This document shows, piece by piece, positions 9,181 through 18,523 of a DNA stretch of 64,000 nucleotides (position 1 is the first letter of the stretch; every line of letters starts with the position of its first letter). Made by a program: the position numbers and the translations under genes. The notes under the pieces are model-generated. The model made no database searches and was not told the origin of the DNA. It was given only the letters and a program-made list of their open reading frames with translations. Location of the stretch: assembly GCA_036350795.1 (NCBI GenBank), contig JAZBNV010000030.1, forward strand, positions 6,530 through 70,529. The letters are read 5' to 3'. This DNA comes from JAUVKT01 sp036350795 (lineage in GTDB: Bacteria; Bacteroidota; Bacteroidia; Bacteroidales; VadinHA17).

Positions 9181-9243
9181 CTCTCTTTGTTTGAATTTAT
9201 CGGCCGGGTTCCCTTCGCGGCAAAAGCTAAGATATAAATTTAC

Positions 9244-9251
9244 TATCTTTG
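9244..9251 (+). promoter_or_regulatory. Putative -7 element of metG
   Basis: TATCTTTG matches TAnnTTTG exactly and lies 42 bp before the metG ATG. No good TTTG is seen 19-20 bp upstream. Confidence 0.5.
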
Positions 9252-9293
9252 CCGGTATTAAAAAACACCTGCCAAACAGTAAAGCAAATAACA

Positions 9294-11327
9294 ATGAAAG
9301 AGCCAAAAAGATACCTTGTTACATCAGCACTGCCCTACGCAAACGGACCAATTCATATCGGTCACCTTGCAGGAGTATATGTGCCCGGCGACATCTATAC
9401 AAGGTACCAGCGAATGAAGGGAAGGGATGTAATTTCAATATGCGGATCGGATGAACATGGTGTGCCCATTACCCTTAAGGCAAGAAATGAAGGAGTGACA
9501 CCCCAGGAGATTGTTGACCGCTATCATGAATTAAATAAAAAAGCCTTCGAAGATTTTGGTATAAGCTTCGATATTTATTCCCGTACATCCAATAAAGTTC
9601 ATTACGAAACAGCCTCATCTTTCTTTAAAACTCTTTTTGAAAAAGGTGAGTTTATTGAAAAAACCTCAGGGCAGTATTATGACACCGAGGCAGGTACCTT
9701 TCTTGCCGACCGCTACATCAGGGGAACCTGTCCTCATTGTGGCAATGATGAGGCTTACGGTGACCAGTGCGAAAAATGCGGAACTTCCTTAAATGCTACC
9801 GATCTTATTAATCCACGTTCGGTTGTAAGTGGCTCAGAACCTGTAATTAAAGAAACTACCCACTGGTTTCTGCCCCTCGATAAGCATGAGGCATGGCTTA
9901 AGAAATGGATTCTTGAAGAGCACAGTGAATGGAAGCCAAATGTATACGGGCAGTGTAAATCGTGGCTCGACCAGGGCCTGCAGCCAAGAGCTGTAAGCAG
10001 GGATCTCGACTGGGGAGTGCCGGTACCGCTCGACGGAGCTGAAGGAAAAGTTCTGTATGTATGGTTTGATGCTCCTATAGGTTACATTTCTGCAAGCCGC
10101 GAATTAACAGACAGGTGGGAAGACTACTGGAAAGACCCGGAGACAAAGATGGTTCATTTTATTGGCAAGGATAATATTGTTTTTCACTGCATTATTTTCC
10201 CGGCCATGTTAAAGGCAGAAGGCTCATATATATTGCCTGATAATGTGCCGGCAAATGAATTTCTTAACCTTGAGAACGATAAGATATCAACCTCCAGGAA
10301 CTGGGCCGTATGGCTTCATGAGTACCTTGAAGATTTTCCGGGCCAGCAGGATGTTCTGAGGTATACACTATGCGCTAATGCCCCTGAAGCCAAAGACAAT
10401 GACTTTACCTGGAAAGACTTCCAGGCAAGAAACAATAATGAACTGCTGGCCATCCTTGGTAATTTTGTTAACAGGGCCCTGGTGCTTACAAATAATTACT
10501 TCGACGGAGTAGTACCACTGCGGGGAACAGTAAACAGCTACGATAAAGAAGTACTTGACCAGGTTGACGTGCTTAAACAAAAGACCGCTAAAAGTCTCGA
10601 AGAATACCGGTTCAGGGAGGCCCTTAAAGAGGCGATGAACCTGGCCCGGCTGGGTAATAAATATCTTGCCGACACTGAGCCCTGGAAACTTATAAAAACC
10701 GACATTGAGAGGGTAAAAACCATCCTTAATATATCATTGCAGATCACTGCCAACCTGAGTATTATCCTCGATCCCTTCCTGCCCTTCTCTGTTGTAAAAC
10801 TCAGGGAATGGATAAATATCGAAAGACTCCCCTGGGATAAGGCAGGAGATACTGAACTGCTTAAGGAGGGTCATAAAATAAACAAACCATCGCTTCTTTT
10901 CAGAAAAATTGAGGACAGCGAGATAGAAGCCCAGGTAAATAAGCTCCTTGACACCAAAAAAGAAAATATGAAAAGCTCACAGCTTATAAGCCCTGCCAGG
11001 GAAAATATCAACTTTGACGATTTTACAAAACTGGATATAAGAACAGCCACAATTTTAGAAGCAGAAAAAGTGCCAAAGACAAAAAAACTGCTTAAACTAA
11101 GTATTGATACCGGACTGGACCGGAGAACCGTTGTGTCTGGTATAGCAGAATATTTTGACCCCTCTTCCATTGTTGGCAAACAGGTTTCAGTACTTGTAAA
11201 CCTTGAGCCACGCAAAATAAAGGGAATTGAATCGCAGGGTATGATACTGATGGCTGAAGACAGTGACGGAAAACTGGTATTTGTTTCGCCCTCAGAGCCG
11301 ATTACCAACGGAAGTGAAATAAAATAG
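9294..11327 (+). CDS. metG: Methionyl-tRNA synthetase with C-terminal tRNA-binding domain
   Basis: The 677-residue class I synthetase charges tRNA-Met. The signature HIGH is at 21-24, the zinc knuckle cysteines are C146, C149, C159 and C162, and the KMSKS-type loop reads KISTS at 330-334. An EMAPII/OB-fold tRNA-binding domain occupies about the last 105 residues. The ATG at 9294 is used because the protein then starts MKEPKRYLVTSALPYANG as expected; a TTG 45 bp upstream lies in the promoter. It is convergent with the SPOR-domain gene, with two bases between the stops. Confidence 0.97.
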   Translation: MKEPKRYLVTSALPYANGPIHIGHLAGVYVPGDIYTRYQRMKGRDVISICGSDEHGVPITLKARNEGVTPQEIVDRYHELNKKAFEDFGISFDIYSRTSNKVHYETASSFFKTLFEKGEFIEKTSGQYYDTEAGTFLADRYIRGTCPHCGNDEAYGDQCEKCGTSLNATDLINPRSVVSGSEPVIKETTHWFLPLDKHEAWLKKWILEEHSEWKPNVYGQCKSWLDQGLQPRAVSRDLDWGVPVPLDGAEGKVLYVWFDAPIGYISASRELTDRWEDYWKDPETKMVHFIGKDNIVFHCIIFPAMLKAEGSYILPDNVPANEFLNLENDKISTSRNWAVWLHEYLEDFPGQQDVLRYTLCANAPEAKDNDFTWKDFQARNNNELLAILGNFVNRALVLTNNYFDGVVPLRGTVNSYDKEVLDQVDVLKQKTAKSLEEYRFREALKEAMNLARLGNKYLADTEPWKLIKTDIERVKTILNISLQITANLSIILDPFLPFSVVKLREWINIERLPWDKAGDTELLKEGHKINKPSLLFRKIEDSEIEAQVNKLLDTKKENMKSSQLISPARENINFDDFTKLDIRTATILEAEKVPKTKKLLKLSIDTGLDRRTVVSGIAEYFDPSSIVGKQVSVLVNLEPRKIKGIESQGMILMAEDSDGKLVFVSPSEPITNGSEIK

Positions 11328-11329
11328 AG

Positions 11330-12313
11330 CTATTTTCTTGTAACCCAGCAGTCAGGATAAGCTGCCAGTATCTCATACCTGCGATCGATGGCATCCTGCC
11401 GGTTGGCAAATAATCCAAGCGAAACCCTGGTATAACCATTAGCGGCTTCAATAAGGCTTGCCTCAAATCCCTTTGACCTGGCTTCGTCAGCAAGGGTTTC
11501 AGCATTGGCCGGACTTTTAAAACTGCCTGCAACAATACAATATTGCGGCCCGGCCGGTTTTACAGCAAGAGTATTGGCGGGTTCTTCGTCTACAGCTACT
11601 GCCTCTGCCTTATCCTGTTCTATAACTTCTGCAGGCTTATTCTCATCTCCGGCCTTAAATTCTGCAACATTATTAGCGGCAGGATCATCCATTGAGCTGT
11701 CGACACTAATTTCAATAGCCGAAAGAGGATTCATGCTGGCATTATTCCTGAAAAAATCTGTTTTTAAAGGAATCAGTATCATGGCAGCAATAACAGGAAC
11801 TGCAATAGCAGCCCTTATGGCCATCTTCCTTGTTGCTGATGGTCGTACCGACTGCTGGTCCCTGCCTGTGGATCTGCGAATAATATCATAGTTCGAAACA
11901 GGCTGACGCGTAAATGCACCAAAGCCATACGAATCGAGTAAAAAATTTGTATCCGGATTGGGCTCAAACTGGATATTAGCTTCAGAGTTTAACTGGAAAT
12001 GCCCGATCTTATCGAGGTTTACTCTCTCTCCCCTGCCAAGGCTTTTCTTCAGCTCGTCAATAAAACTATCAACCAGTATTTTTGAATCGGCATATCCAAT
12101 TTTCTTCTCCTCGGATATCTTCCCGATAAGCAGTCCGTCGTTATGTACAAGGTTCCTGTTAAAGGATATTGCCTTTACAGGAGGAGTAAAACGGTTGGTC
12201 TCCCTGTCGATGCCGGCAGGACGGTAATTCCCGATAAAACCTCCGAAAGAAGGCAGGATAACACAGTCGTGCCTGAACAGTAACTCTATTATATGCCTGG
12301 TAATATCTTTCAT
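11330..12313 (-). CDS. CCDC81-type HU domain and SPOR domain membrane protein
   Basis: The 327-residue protein has three parts. The N terminus (1-135) resembles the paired bacterial CCDC81/HU-like domains (segments CVILPSFGGFIGNY and RVNLDKIGHF). One membrane segment lies at about 164-185. A C-terminal SPOR domain (about 255-325) begins YCIVAGSFKSPANAE. SPOR domains bind denuded glycan strands of peptidoglycan, usually at division sites. With one membrane segment between them, the HU-like half should be cytoplasmic and the SPOR half periplasmic. The architecture is typical of Bacteroidota. The HU-like fold is a weak match by eye; the SPOR call is firmer. Confidence 0.8.
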   Translation of the reverse strand: MKDITRHIIELLFRHDCVILPSFGGFIGNYRPAGIDRETNRFTPPVKAISFNRNLVHNDGLLIGKISEEKKIGYADSKILVDSFIDELKKSLGRGERVNLDKIGHFQLNSEANIQFEPNPDTNFLLDSYGFGAFTRQPVSNYDIIRRSTGRDQQSVRPSATRKMAIRAAIAVPVIAAMILIPLKTDFFRNNASMNPLSAIEISVDSSMDDPAANNVAEFKAGDENKPAEVIEQDKAEAVAVDEEPANTLAVKPAGPQYCIVAGSFKSPANAETLADEARSKGFEASLIEAANGYTRVSLGLFANRQDAIDRRYEILAAYPDCWVTRK

Positions 12314-12332
12314 TTTTTATAAAGCTGAACTA

Positions 12333-12340
12333 CAAAAGTA
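12333..12340 (-). promoter_or_regulatory. Putative -7 element of the HU/SPOR gene
   Basis: On the minus strand this reads TACTTTTG (TAnnTTTG), 20 bp before the gene's ATG. The matching TTTG is not clear. Confidence 0.5.
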
Positions 12341-12367
12341 ATAAAAAAGTCATTCATAGAATAATGC

Positions 12368-12397
12368 TTGAAGTAATAATCAAATATATTATCTTCG
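12368..12397 (+). promoter_or_regulatory. Promoter of the nucleotide-sugar operon
   Basis: TTG (12368-12370), 19 bp, TATCTTCG (12390-12397) matches the Bacteroidota promoter with one mismatch in the -7 element. It lies 34 bp before the aminotransferase ATG and would serve the six genes that follow. Confidence 0.5.
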
Positions 12398-12430
12398 CTC
12401 CTCCCGGGCAAATAATTAAACTGATTGAGT

Positions 12431-13561
12431 ATGGAAGACATCAGGATGGTTGATCTGAAGAGGCAATACCACAGGTACAAAAGTGAGATCGACAGTGCAA
12501 TTGGCAAGGTAATAGACTCCAGTTCATTTATTAAAGGCGACGAAGTAAGTCTTTTTGAATCAGAGCTTTCTGCTTACCTTGATATTAAACATGTTATAGC
12601 CTGTGCCAATGGTACCGATGCCCTGCAGCTTGCATTGATGGCCCTTAATCTTAAACCGGGAGATGAAGTAATTACAAGCGACTTCACCTTTATTGCCACC
12701 GCCGAAGTCATTGCTCTCCTGGGCCTTAAACCGGTGCTTGTTGATCCTGATCCCGGTACATTTAATATCAGCCCCGAAAACATCCGAAAATCTGTCAGCA
12801 AAAAAACAAGGGTAATATTGCCGGTACATCTTTTCGGGCAGTGTGCAGATATGGAAGAAATAATGGATATAGCGGGCAAACATAATATACACCTTATTGA
12901 AGATACAGCCCAGGCACTTGGAGCAGACTGCATATTCAGTAATGGAATAAAAAGAAAAGCCGGTACCATTGGCACCATTGGCACAACATCCTTTTTCCCG
13001 AGTAAAAACCTGGGTTGCTATGGCGACGGAGGTGCGCTTTTCACCAACGACGACGACCTGGCAGCCATGATCAGGAGCATTGGCAACCATGGGATGACAA
13101 AAAGATACTACCACGACCATATAGGGATAAATTCCAGGCTCGATACAATACAGGCGGCAATATTAAGGGTTAAGCTTAAATACCTTGACACTTTTAACAG
13201 GGAAAGAAAAATGGTTGCCGATACCTACGACAGGGAACTGGGCTCAATAAAAGAACTTACCATACCCGAAAGATCATCCTTTTCTTCCCATATTTTTCAC
13301 CAGTACACCCTTAAATGTGATCCATTAAGAAGAGACGGGCTGATAGAATATCTCGCCGCTAAATCCATACCGTCAATGGTCTATTACCCGGTACCCCTTC
13401 ACCGCCAGAAAGCATATGCTTACCTTAATTTGAAAGATGATGGTTTTGAGTCTACGAATATGCTTTCAGATTGTGTTATTTCACTACCGGTTCATACAGA
13501 GATGGACGATGAGCAATTGAGTTTTATCTGCTCATCAATAAAAGAGTATTTTGAAAAATAG
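12431..13561 (+). CDS. DegT/DnrJ/EryC1/StrS aminotransferase, WbpE-like (3-amino sugar formation)
   Basis: This 376-residue PLP enzyme shows PLP-phosphate and ring contacts in ANGTDALQLAL (59-69), Asp158 in IEDTAQALGA and the Schiff-base lysine Lys192 in FFPSKNLGC. In context it would transfer an amino group from glutamate to the 3-keto position of UDP-2-acetamido-2-deoxy-3-keto-glucuronate, as WbpE does and as expected for PorR of Porphyromonas. The ATG at 12431 is preferred over a TTG six bases upstream. It is followed by acyltransferase, 3-dehydrogenase and 6-dehydrogenase genes of the same pathway, which is the main ground for the substrate assignment. Confidence 0.85.
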   Translation: MEDIRMVDLKRQYHRYKSEIDSAIGKVIDSSSFIKGDEVSLFESELSAYLDIKHVIACANGTDALQLALMALNLKPGDEVITSDFTFIATAEVIALLGLKPVLVDPDPGTFNISPENIRKSVSKKTRVILPVHLFGQCADMEEIMDIAGKHNIHLIEDTAQALGADCIFSNGIKRKAGTIGTIGTTSFFPSKNLGCYGDGGALFTNDDDLAAMIRSIGNHGMTKRYYHDHIGINSRLDTIQAAILRVKLKYLDTFNRERKMVADTYDRELGSIKELTIPERSSFSSHIFHQYTLKCDPLRRDGLIEYLAAKSIPSMVYYPVPLHRQKAYAYLNLKDDGFESTNMLSDCVISLPVHTEMDDEQLSFICSSIKEYFEK

Positions 13562-13566
13562 AAAAT

Positions 13567-14148
13567 ATGAAAAAAGAATATTTTGCCCACGAGACGGCAG
13601 TAATCGACGAGGGATGTTCAATAGGCAAAGGCACCCGTATATGGCATTTTACACATATTATGACAGGAGCGGTACTCGGAGAGAACTGTAACCTGGGGCA
13701 GAATGTTGTTGTGTCGCCGGGGGTTGTTCTGGGTAATAATGTAAAGGTCCAGAACAATGTTTCTATTTACACAGGAGTAAAATGCGAAGATGATGTCTTT
13801 CTTGGCCCGTCGATGGTATTTACAAATATCGTCAACCCAAGGTCGGCAATTATCAGAAAAGACAGCTACGTCGAAACAATAGTCGGTAAAGGAGCATCTA
13901 TTGGTGCCAATGCAACAATAGTGTGCGGCCATAATATCGGGGAGTTTGCCTTTATAGGAGCCGGGGCTGTTATTACCCGTGAAGTAAAGCCTTATTCGCT
14001 CGTGGTAGGCAATCCTGCAAGGCATGTTGGCTGGATGAGCGAGTATGGTCACCGCTTACATTTTGATGAAAATGGTATCGCCCTCTGTCCCGAAAGCGGG
14101 GAAAAATACTCCCTTGAATCAGGGATGGTTTCAAAAATTAATAAGTAG
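13567..14148 (+). CDS. Left-handed beta-helix N-acetyltransferase, WbpD-like
   Basis: The 193-residue protein consists largely of hexapeptide repeats forming a left-handed beta-helix; runs such as LGENCNLGQNVVVSPGVVLG (38-57) show the [LIV]-G-x4 pattern. WbpD acetylates the 3-amino group of UDP-2-acetamido-3-amino-2,3-dideoxyglucuronate using acetyl-CoA. The start lies 5 bp after the aminotransferase stop. The fold is certain; the acceptor is inferred from the neighbours. Confidence 0.85.
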   Translation: MKKEYFAHETAVIDEGCSIGKGTRIWHFTHIMTGAVLGENCNLGQNVVVSPGVVLGNNVKVQNNVSIYTGVKCEDDVFLGPSMVFTNIVNPRSAIIRKDSYVETIVGKGASIGANATIVCGHNIGEFAFIGAGAVITREVKPYSLVVGNPARHVGWMSEYGHRLHFDENGIALCPESGEKYSLESGMVSKINK

Positions 14149-14170
14149 TTTTGTCTTAAACTGACTTTGT

Positions 14171-15127
14171 ATGATAACAGAACCTAAAAATTTCGGAGTG
14201 ATAGGTGTGGCCGGCTATATTGCAGTACGACACCTGAGGGCAATAAAGGAAACCGGGAATAACCTGCTCGCCAGCCTTGATCCCTTCGATAGTGTTGGTA
14301 TTATTGACAGCTATTTCCCTGAAAGTGATTTCTTTGTTGAGTTTGAAAGGTTCGACCGCCATTTCGAGAAGCTCAAAAGAAATGGAGTATCGATTGATTA
14401 TGTTTCGATCTGTTCACCCAATTTCCTTCACGATTCACATATCCGTTTTGCCCTGAGGCATAAAGCTGATGCTATCTGCGAAAAACCTATCGTGCTGAAT
14501 CCATGGAATATTGATGCCCTCAGCGAAATTGAGCGGGAAACGGGCCAGAAGGTTTACAATGTATTGCAGCTCAGATTACATCCTTCAATAATAAAACTGA
14601 AGGAAGAAATACAGGCTGGTCCGGCCGATAAGATTTACGATATAGATCTAAGCTATATAACCAGCCGAGGTAACTGGTACAGGTTTTCATGGAAAGGAGA
14701 TATACATAAGTCGGGCGGTGTGGCAACCAATATAGGTATACACTTCTTTGATATGCTCACCTGGATATTCGGAGGTGTTGTTAAACAAAGCATTCACCTG
14801 TCGCAGGATGATAAGGCAGCCGGCTACCTTGAACTGGAGAAGGCGCGTGTAAGGTGGTTTCTGAGTATTGACTCAAACGATCTTCCGACCGAAGCCCTGC
14901 AGAACAATCAGAGAACTTACAGGTCTATAGTAGTTGAAGGAAAAGACCTCGAATTCAGCGACGGCTTTACCGATCTGCATACCGCAACTTACAGGAGTAT
15001 ACTTGAGGGCAAGGGATATGGCCTTAATGATGCACGAACCTCGGTGGTAATTGCTCATGAAATAAGAAACAGTAAAGCCACTCCCGGCAGGGGAGAAGTG
15101 CACCCACTGGTAAAGAAATTATTATAA
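14171..15127 (+). CDS. Gfo/Idh/MocA oxidoreductase, WbpB/WlbA-like UDP-GlcNAcA 3-dehydrogenase
   Basis: This 318-residue enzyme has an N-terminal Rossmann motif GVIGVAGYIA (9-18), the family's EKP motif at residues 104-106 (Lys105 catalytic) and a conserved His191 in TNIGIHFFDML. WbpB/WlbA oxidises C3 of UDP-N-acetylglucosaminuronic acid with NAD, recycled through 2-oxoglutarate, giving the 3-keto substrate for the aminotransferase encoded two genes upstream. The gaps to its neighbours are 22 and 12 bp. The family is certain and the substrate is assigned by operon context. Confidence 0.85.
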   Translation: MITEPKNFGVIGVAGYIAVRHLRAIKETGNNLLASLDPFDSVGIIDSYFPESDFFVEFERFDRHFEKLKRNGVSIDYVSICSPNFLHDSHIRFALRHKADAICEKPIVLNPWNIDALSEIERETGQKVYNVLQLRLHPSIIKLKEEIQAGPADKIYDIDLSYITSRGNWYRFSWKGDIHKSGGVATNIGIHFFDMLTWIFGGVVKQSIHLSQDDKAAGYLELEKARVRWFLSIDSNDLPTEALQNNQRTYRSIVVEGKDLEFSDGFTDLHTATYRSILEGKGYGLNDARTSVVIAHEIRNSKATPGRGEVHPLVKKLL

Positions 15128-15139
15128 AACAACTATAAA

Positions 15140-16429
15140 ATGTACGAAAAACTAATTAAAGGAGAAGCAAAGATGTCAGTTGTGGGCCTGGGCTATGTAG
15201 GCCTGCCAATTGCTCTTGAGTTCGCAAAAAAAATTGATGTGATAGGTTTTGATATTAAGCCTGAGCGGGTTGAACTGATGAAAAAAAACATTGACCCCAG
15301 CAACGAACTGCTTGCTTCAGATTTTGAGAACAGGAGAATAGAGTATACAAGCAACCCGAAAGATCTTAGTGAGGCCAGCTTCCATATAATTGCAGTACCA
15401 ACTCCAACCGACAAGCATAAGCTGCCCGACCTTACACCTGTTCTTATGGCTTCTGAAACAGTCGGGAAGATTCTTAAGAAAGGAGATTATGTTGTGTACG
15501 AATCAACAGTTTACCCCGGATGTACAGAAGATGACTGTATACCCGTACTTGAAAAAACCTCCTCATTAAAATGCGGTGTTGATTTCAAGGTTGGCTTCAG
15601 CCCCGAAAGAATAAACCCGGGTGATAAAGTAAATACCCTTACCAGTATTGTAAAGGTTACAAGCGGTTGCGATAAGGAGTCGGCAGAAGAAATTGCAAAA
15701 ACCTACGAGCTTATAATCGAAGCCGGTGTACACAGGGCCAGCTCGATAAAAGTGGCCGAATCGTCAAAGATAATAGAGAATACACAGAGGGATATCAATA
15801 TTGCATTTATGAATGAACTCTCTATAATCTTTAACAGGCTGGGAGTAAATACTTACGAGGTGCTTGAAGCTGCCGGAACAAAATGGAACTTCCTGAAATT
15901 TTATCCCGGTCTTGTGGGAGGGCATTGCATAGGAGTCGATCCATACTACCTCTCGTACAAGGCAAAAGAACTGGGCTACCATCCCCAGATGATAGATTCA
16001 GGAAGATTTATCAACGACTCTATGGGGCGCTATGTCGGAAAACAAACCGTAAAGAAGATAATTGCTGCCTCTAAAGGACCCAAGGGAGCAAGAGTACTTA
16101 TTATGGGTATTACCTTTAAGGAAAACGTATCAGACATACGCAACTCGAAAGTAATTGATGTGATTGACGAGCTTCTCGACTTCGGGGTAAAGGTGGATGT
16201 TATTGATCCTAAAGCCGATGCCGGTGAAGTAAACGAAGAATACGGACTGCAACTTGAAAAGAAACCAAAAGGAACATATGATGCTGTTATAGTGGCAGTT
16301 AATCATGATGAATATATGAATCTCAACAACGATTTCTTTGATAGCATACTCGATAAAAAAGGAATTGTGGTAGATATTAAGGGAATCCTCAGAGGAAAAA
16401 TCTCAGACTATTCTTACTGGAGCCTGTAA
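15140..16429 (+). CDS. UDP-sugar 6-dehydrogenase, WbpA/TviB-like (UDP-GlcNAc to UDP-GlcNAcA)
   Basis: The 429-residue NAD-dependent dehydrogenase has GLGYVGLPIA (16-25) in the NAD site, ESTVYPG (121-127), and the catalytic cysteine Cys263 in GGHCIGVDPYY. It carries out the two-step oxidation of the C6 hydroxyl to a carboxylate. Similarity of the GGHCIGVDPYYLSYKAKELG segment points to the WbpA/TviB group acting on N-acetylated sugars rather than UDP-glucose dehydrogenase. This would be the first step of the pathway encoded by this operon. Its stop overlaps the galE start by one base. Confidence 0.87.
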   Translation: MYEKLIKGEAKMSVVGLGYVGLPIALEFAKKIDVIGFDIKPERVELMKKNIDPSNELLASDFENRRIEYTSNPKDLSEASFHIIAVPTPTDKHKLPDLTPVLMASETVGKILKKGDYVVYESTVYPGCTEDDCIPVLEKTSSLKCGVDFKVGFSPERINPGDKVNTLTSIVKVTSGCDKESAEEIAKTYELIIEAGVHRASSIKVAESSKIIENTQRDINIAFMNELSIIFNRLGVNTYEVLEAAGTKWNFLKFYPGLVGGHCIGVDPYYLSYKAKELGYHPQMIDSGRFINDSMGRYVGKQTVKKIIAASKGPKGARVLIMGITFKENVSDIRNSKVIDVIDELLDFGVKVDVIDPKADAGEVNEEYGLQLEKKPKGTYDAVIVAVNHDEYMNLNNDFFDSILDKKGIVVDIKGILRGKISDYSYWSL

Positions 16430-17457
16430 TGAGCAAAAAGATACTTGTAACAGGAGGCACAGGCTATATAGGTTCGCATACCGTGGTGGAGTTGCAGAAC
16501 GAAGGTTTTGAGGTTGTTGTAATAGATAACCTCCATAACTCTGAACTTAGTGTACTTGACGGGATAGAATCAATTACAGGCATAAGACCGGTATTCGGAG
16601 AATTTGATATTTGCGATAAAAAACGCCTCGATAAATTCCTGCAGGAGCAGGGCAGGATTGATGCAGTAATACATTTTGCCGCGTTCAAGGCAGTGGGAGA
16701 GTCTGTAAGCAAACCGCTGGAGTACTACCATAACAACCTTATGTCTCTTATTAACCTGCTCGGTTTTATGAAACTAAGCGATATTGATTCCTTTGTTTTC
16801 TCCTCGTCGTGCACGGTTTACGGTCAGCCCGATAAACTTCCTGTTACCGAGGAAGCACCAATTAAGCAGGCTGTTTCACCTTATGGCTATACAAAACAGG
16901 TTGGCGAAAATATATTAAAGGATTTTATTTCGTCTGCCTCTGACAAGAAAGCAATAGCACTCAGGTATTTTAACCCTATCGGGGCACACCCCAGTGCACT
17001 GATCGGCGAACTTCCGAGGGGTGTTCCTGAGAACCTTGTTCCGTTTATTACCCAGACCGGTATTGGTATTAGGGACGAACTCAAAGTATTTGGAAATGAC
17101 TATAACACTCCCGATGGTTCATGCATTAGAGACTACCTTCATGTTGTGGATCTGGCAAAAGCACATGTAGTAGCAGTAAAAAGAATGCTTGAGTCAGAAA
17201 ACAAACATAATTACGAGGTTTTTAACCTGGGTACAGGTACCGGTGTATCAGTGCTGGAGGCAATAAAATCATTTGAGAGAATTAGCGGAAAAGAACTCAA
17301 TTATAAAATAGTGGGAAGGCGCGAAGGTGATATTGAACAGATCTGGGCCGACCCCGCCCTGGCAAATAATGAACTTGGATGGAAGGCCGAAAGTACACTC
17401 GACGATGCAATGAAATCGGCCTGGGACTGGGAAAAGAAATACAGGAACAAAAACTAG
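16429..17457 (+). CDS. galE: UDP-glucose 4-epimerase (GalE, extended SDR)
   Basis: The 342-residue short-chain dehydrogenase has the NAD motif GGTGYIGSH (9-17), SSSCTVYG (125-132) and the catalytic pair Tyr152/Lys156. It interconverts UDP-glucose and UDP-galactose, or their N-acetyl forms. The start overlaps the preceding stop by one base (TAATG), indicating translational coupling within the operon. Which sugar it prefers cannot be read from the sequence. Confidence 0.92.
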   Translation: MSKKILVTGGTGYIGSHTVVELQNEGFEVVVIDNLHNSELSVLDGIESITGIRPVFGEFDICDKKRLDKFLQEQGRIDAVIHFAAFKAVGESVSKPLEYYHNNLMSLINLLGFMKLSDIDSFVFSSSCTVYGQPDKLPVTEEAPIKQAVSPYGYTKQVGENILKDFISSASDKKAIALRYFNPIGAHPSALIGELPRGVPENLVPFITQTGIGIRDELKVFGNDYNTPDGSCIRDYLHVVDLAKAHVVAVKRMLESENKHNYEVFNLGTGTGVSVLEAIKSFERISGKELNYKIVGRREGDIEQIWADPALANNELGWKAESTLDDAMKSAWDWEKKYRNKN

Positions 17458-17464
17458 GCAATAT

Positions 17465-18517
17465 ATGAGCAAGAAAGTCCTAATAACCGGAGGTGCAGGT
17501 TTTATAGGCTCGCACGTAGTAAGACGTTTTGTAAACAGCTATCCCCACTACCTGGTGGTAAATGCCGATAAACTTACCTATGCAGGCAATCTGAATAACC
17601 TCAGCGATGTGGAAGCTAAAGAAAACTATAGCTTTGTAAAAACCGACATAGTAAACAAGGATGAGGTAAACAGCCTGTTTGCCATACATAAATTCGATGC
17701 GGTAATACACCTGGCTGCTGAATCTCATGTCGATCGCTCAATTTCATCACCCGATGAATTTATTTATACAAATATTGTCGGAACAGTTAACCTGCTTAAT
17801 GCCTGCAGGAAAAACTGGGAAAGCTTTGAAAATAAATTATTCTACCATGTATCAACCGACGAGGTATATGGCTCACTGGGCGACGAAGGACTGTTTACAG
17901 AATCAACCCCCTACGACCCCAAAAGCCCCTACTCTGCTTCCAAGGCAAGCTCCGATCACCTGGTAAGGGCTTATAACAACACCTATGGACTCCCGGTTAT
18001 TATTTCCAATTGCAGCAATAACTATGGTCCCAACCAGTTTCCCGAGAAACTGCTGCCGCTGGCTATAAATAATATTAAAACACGCAAGGCAGTTCCGGTT
18101 TATGGTAAAGGTGAAAATATCCGCGACTGGCTCTATGTAGAGGATCATGCAAAAGCAATTGACACACTTTTTCACGGGGGAAGAAAGGGAGAGACCTATA
18201 ATATAGGTGGTAAAAACGAATGGAAGAATATAGACCTGCTGCACCTGCTGTGCTCAATAATGGACGAAAAGCTTAACAGGAAAGAAGGCGAATCGCTTAA
18301 ACTGCTTACTTTCGTAAAGGACCGTGCAGGACATGATATGAGGTATGCCATTGATTCATCCAAAATTGAGAAAGAATTAAACTGGTTTCCTGAAAACGAT
18401 TTTGAGTCTGGTTTAAGAAAGACTGTCGACTGGTACCTTAACAACCAGGAATGGCTAAGCAATGTACTCTCAGGCGATTACGAGAAATATTACGAAGAAC
18501 AATACCTGAAAAGATAG
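17465..18517 (+). CDS. rfbB: dTDP-glucose 4,6-dehydratase
   Basis: The 350-residue extended SDR has GGAGFIGSH (9-17), the active-site triplet Thr131-Asp132-Glu133 (STDEVYG) and Tyr156/Lys160. It converts dTDP-glucose to dTDP-4-keto-6-deoxyglucose, the precursor of rhamnose and other deoxysugars. No rfbA, rfbC or rfbD is present in the window, so the product or the rest of the pathway must be encoded elsewhere. It is the last gene of the operon and converges with the DUF4270 gene 6 bp away, with no terminator visible. Confidence 0.92.
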   Translation: MSKKVLITGGAGFIGSHVVRRFVNSYPHYLVVNADKLTYAGNLNNLSDVEAKENYSFVKTDIVNKDEVNSLFAIHKFDAVIHLAAESHVDRSISSPDEFIYTNIVGTVNLLNACRKNWESFENKLFYHVSTDEVYGSLGDEGLFTESTPYDPKSPYSASKASSDHLVRAYNNTYGLPVIISNCSNNYGPNQFPEKLLPLAINNIKTRKAVPVYGKGENIRDWLYVEDHAKAIDTLFHGGRKGETYNIGGKNEWKNIDLLHLLCSIMDEKLNRKEGESLKLLTFVKDRAGHDMRYAIDSSKIEKELNWFPENDFESGLRKTVDWYLNNQEWLSNVLSGDYEKYYEEQYLKR

Positions 18518-18523
18518 CCGGGC

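Noticed and set aside
9249..9293. Upstream TTG as metG start
   Set aside because: It falls within the TATCTTTG promoter element, and the conserved N terminus begins at the ATG at 9294.
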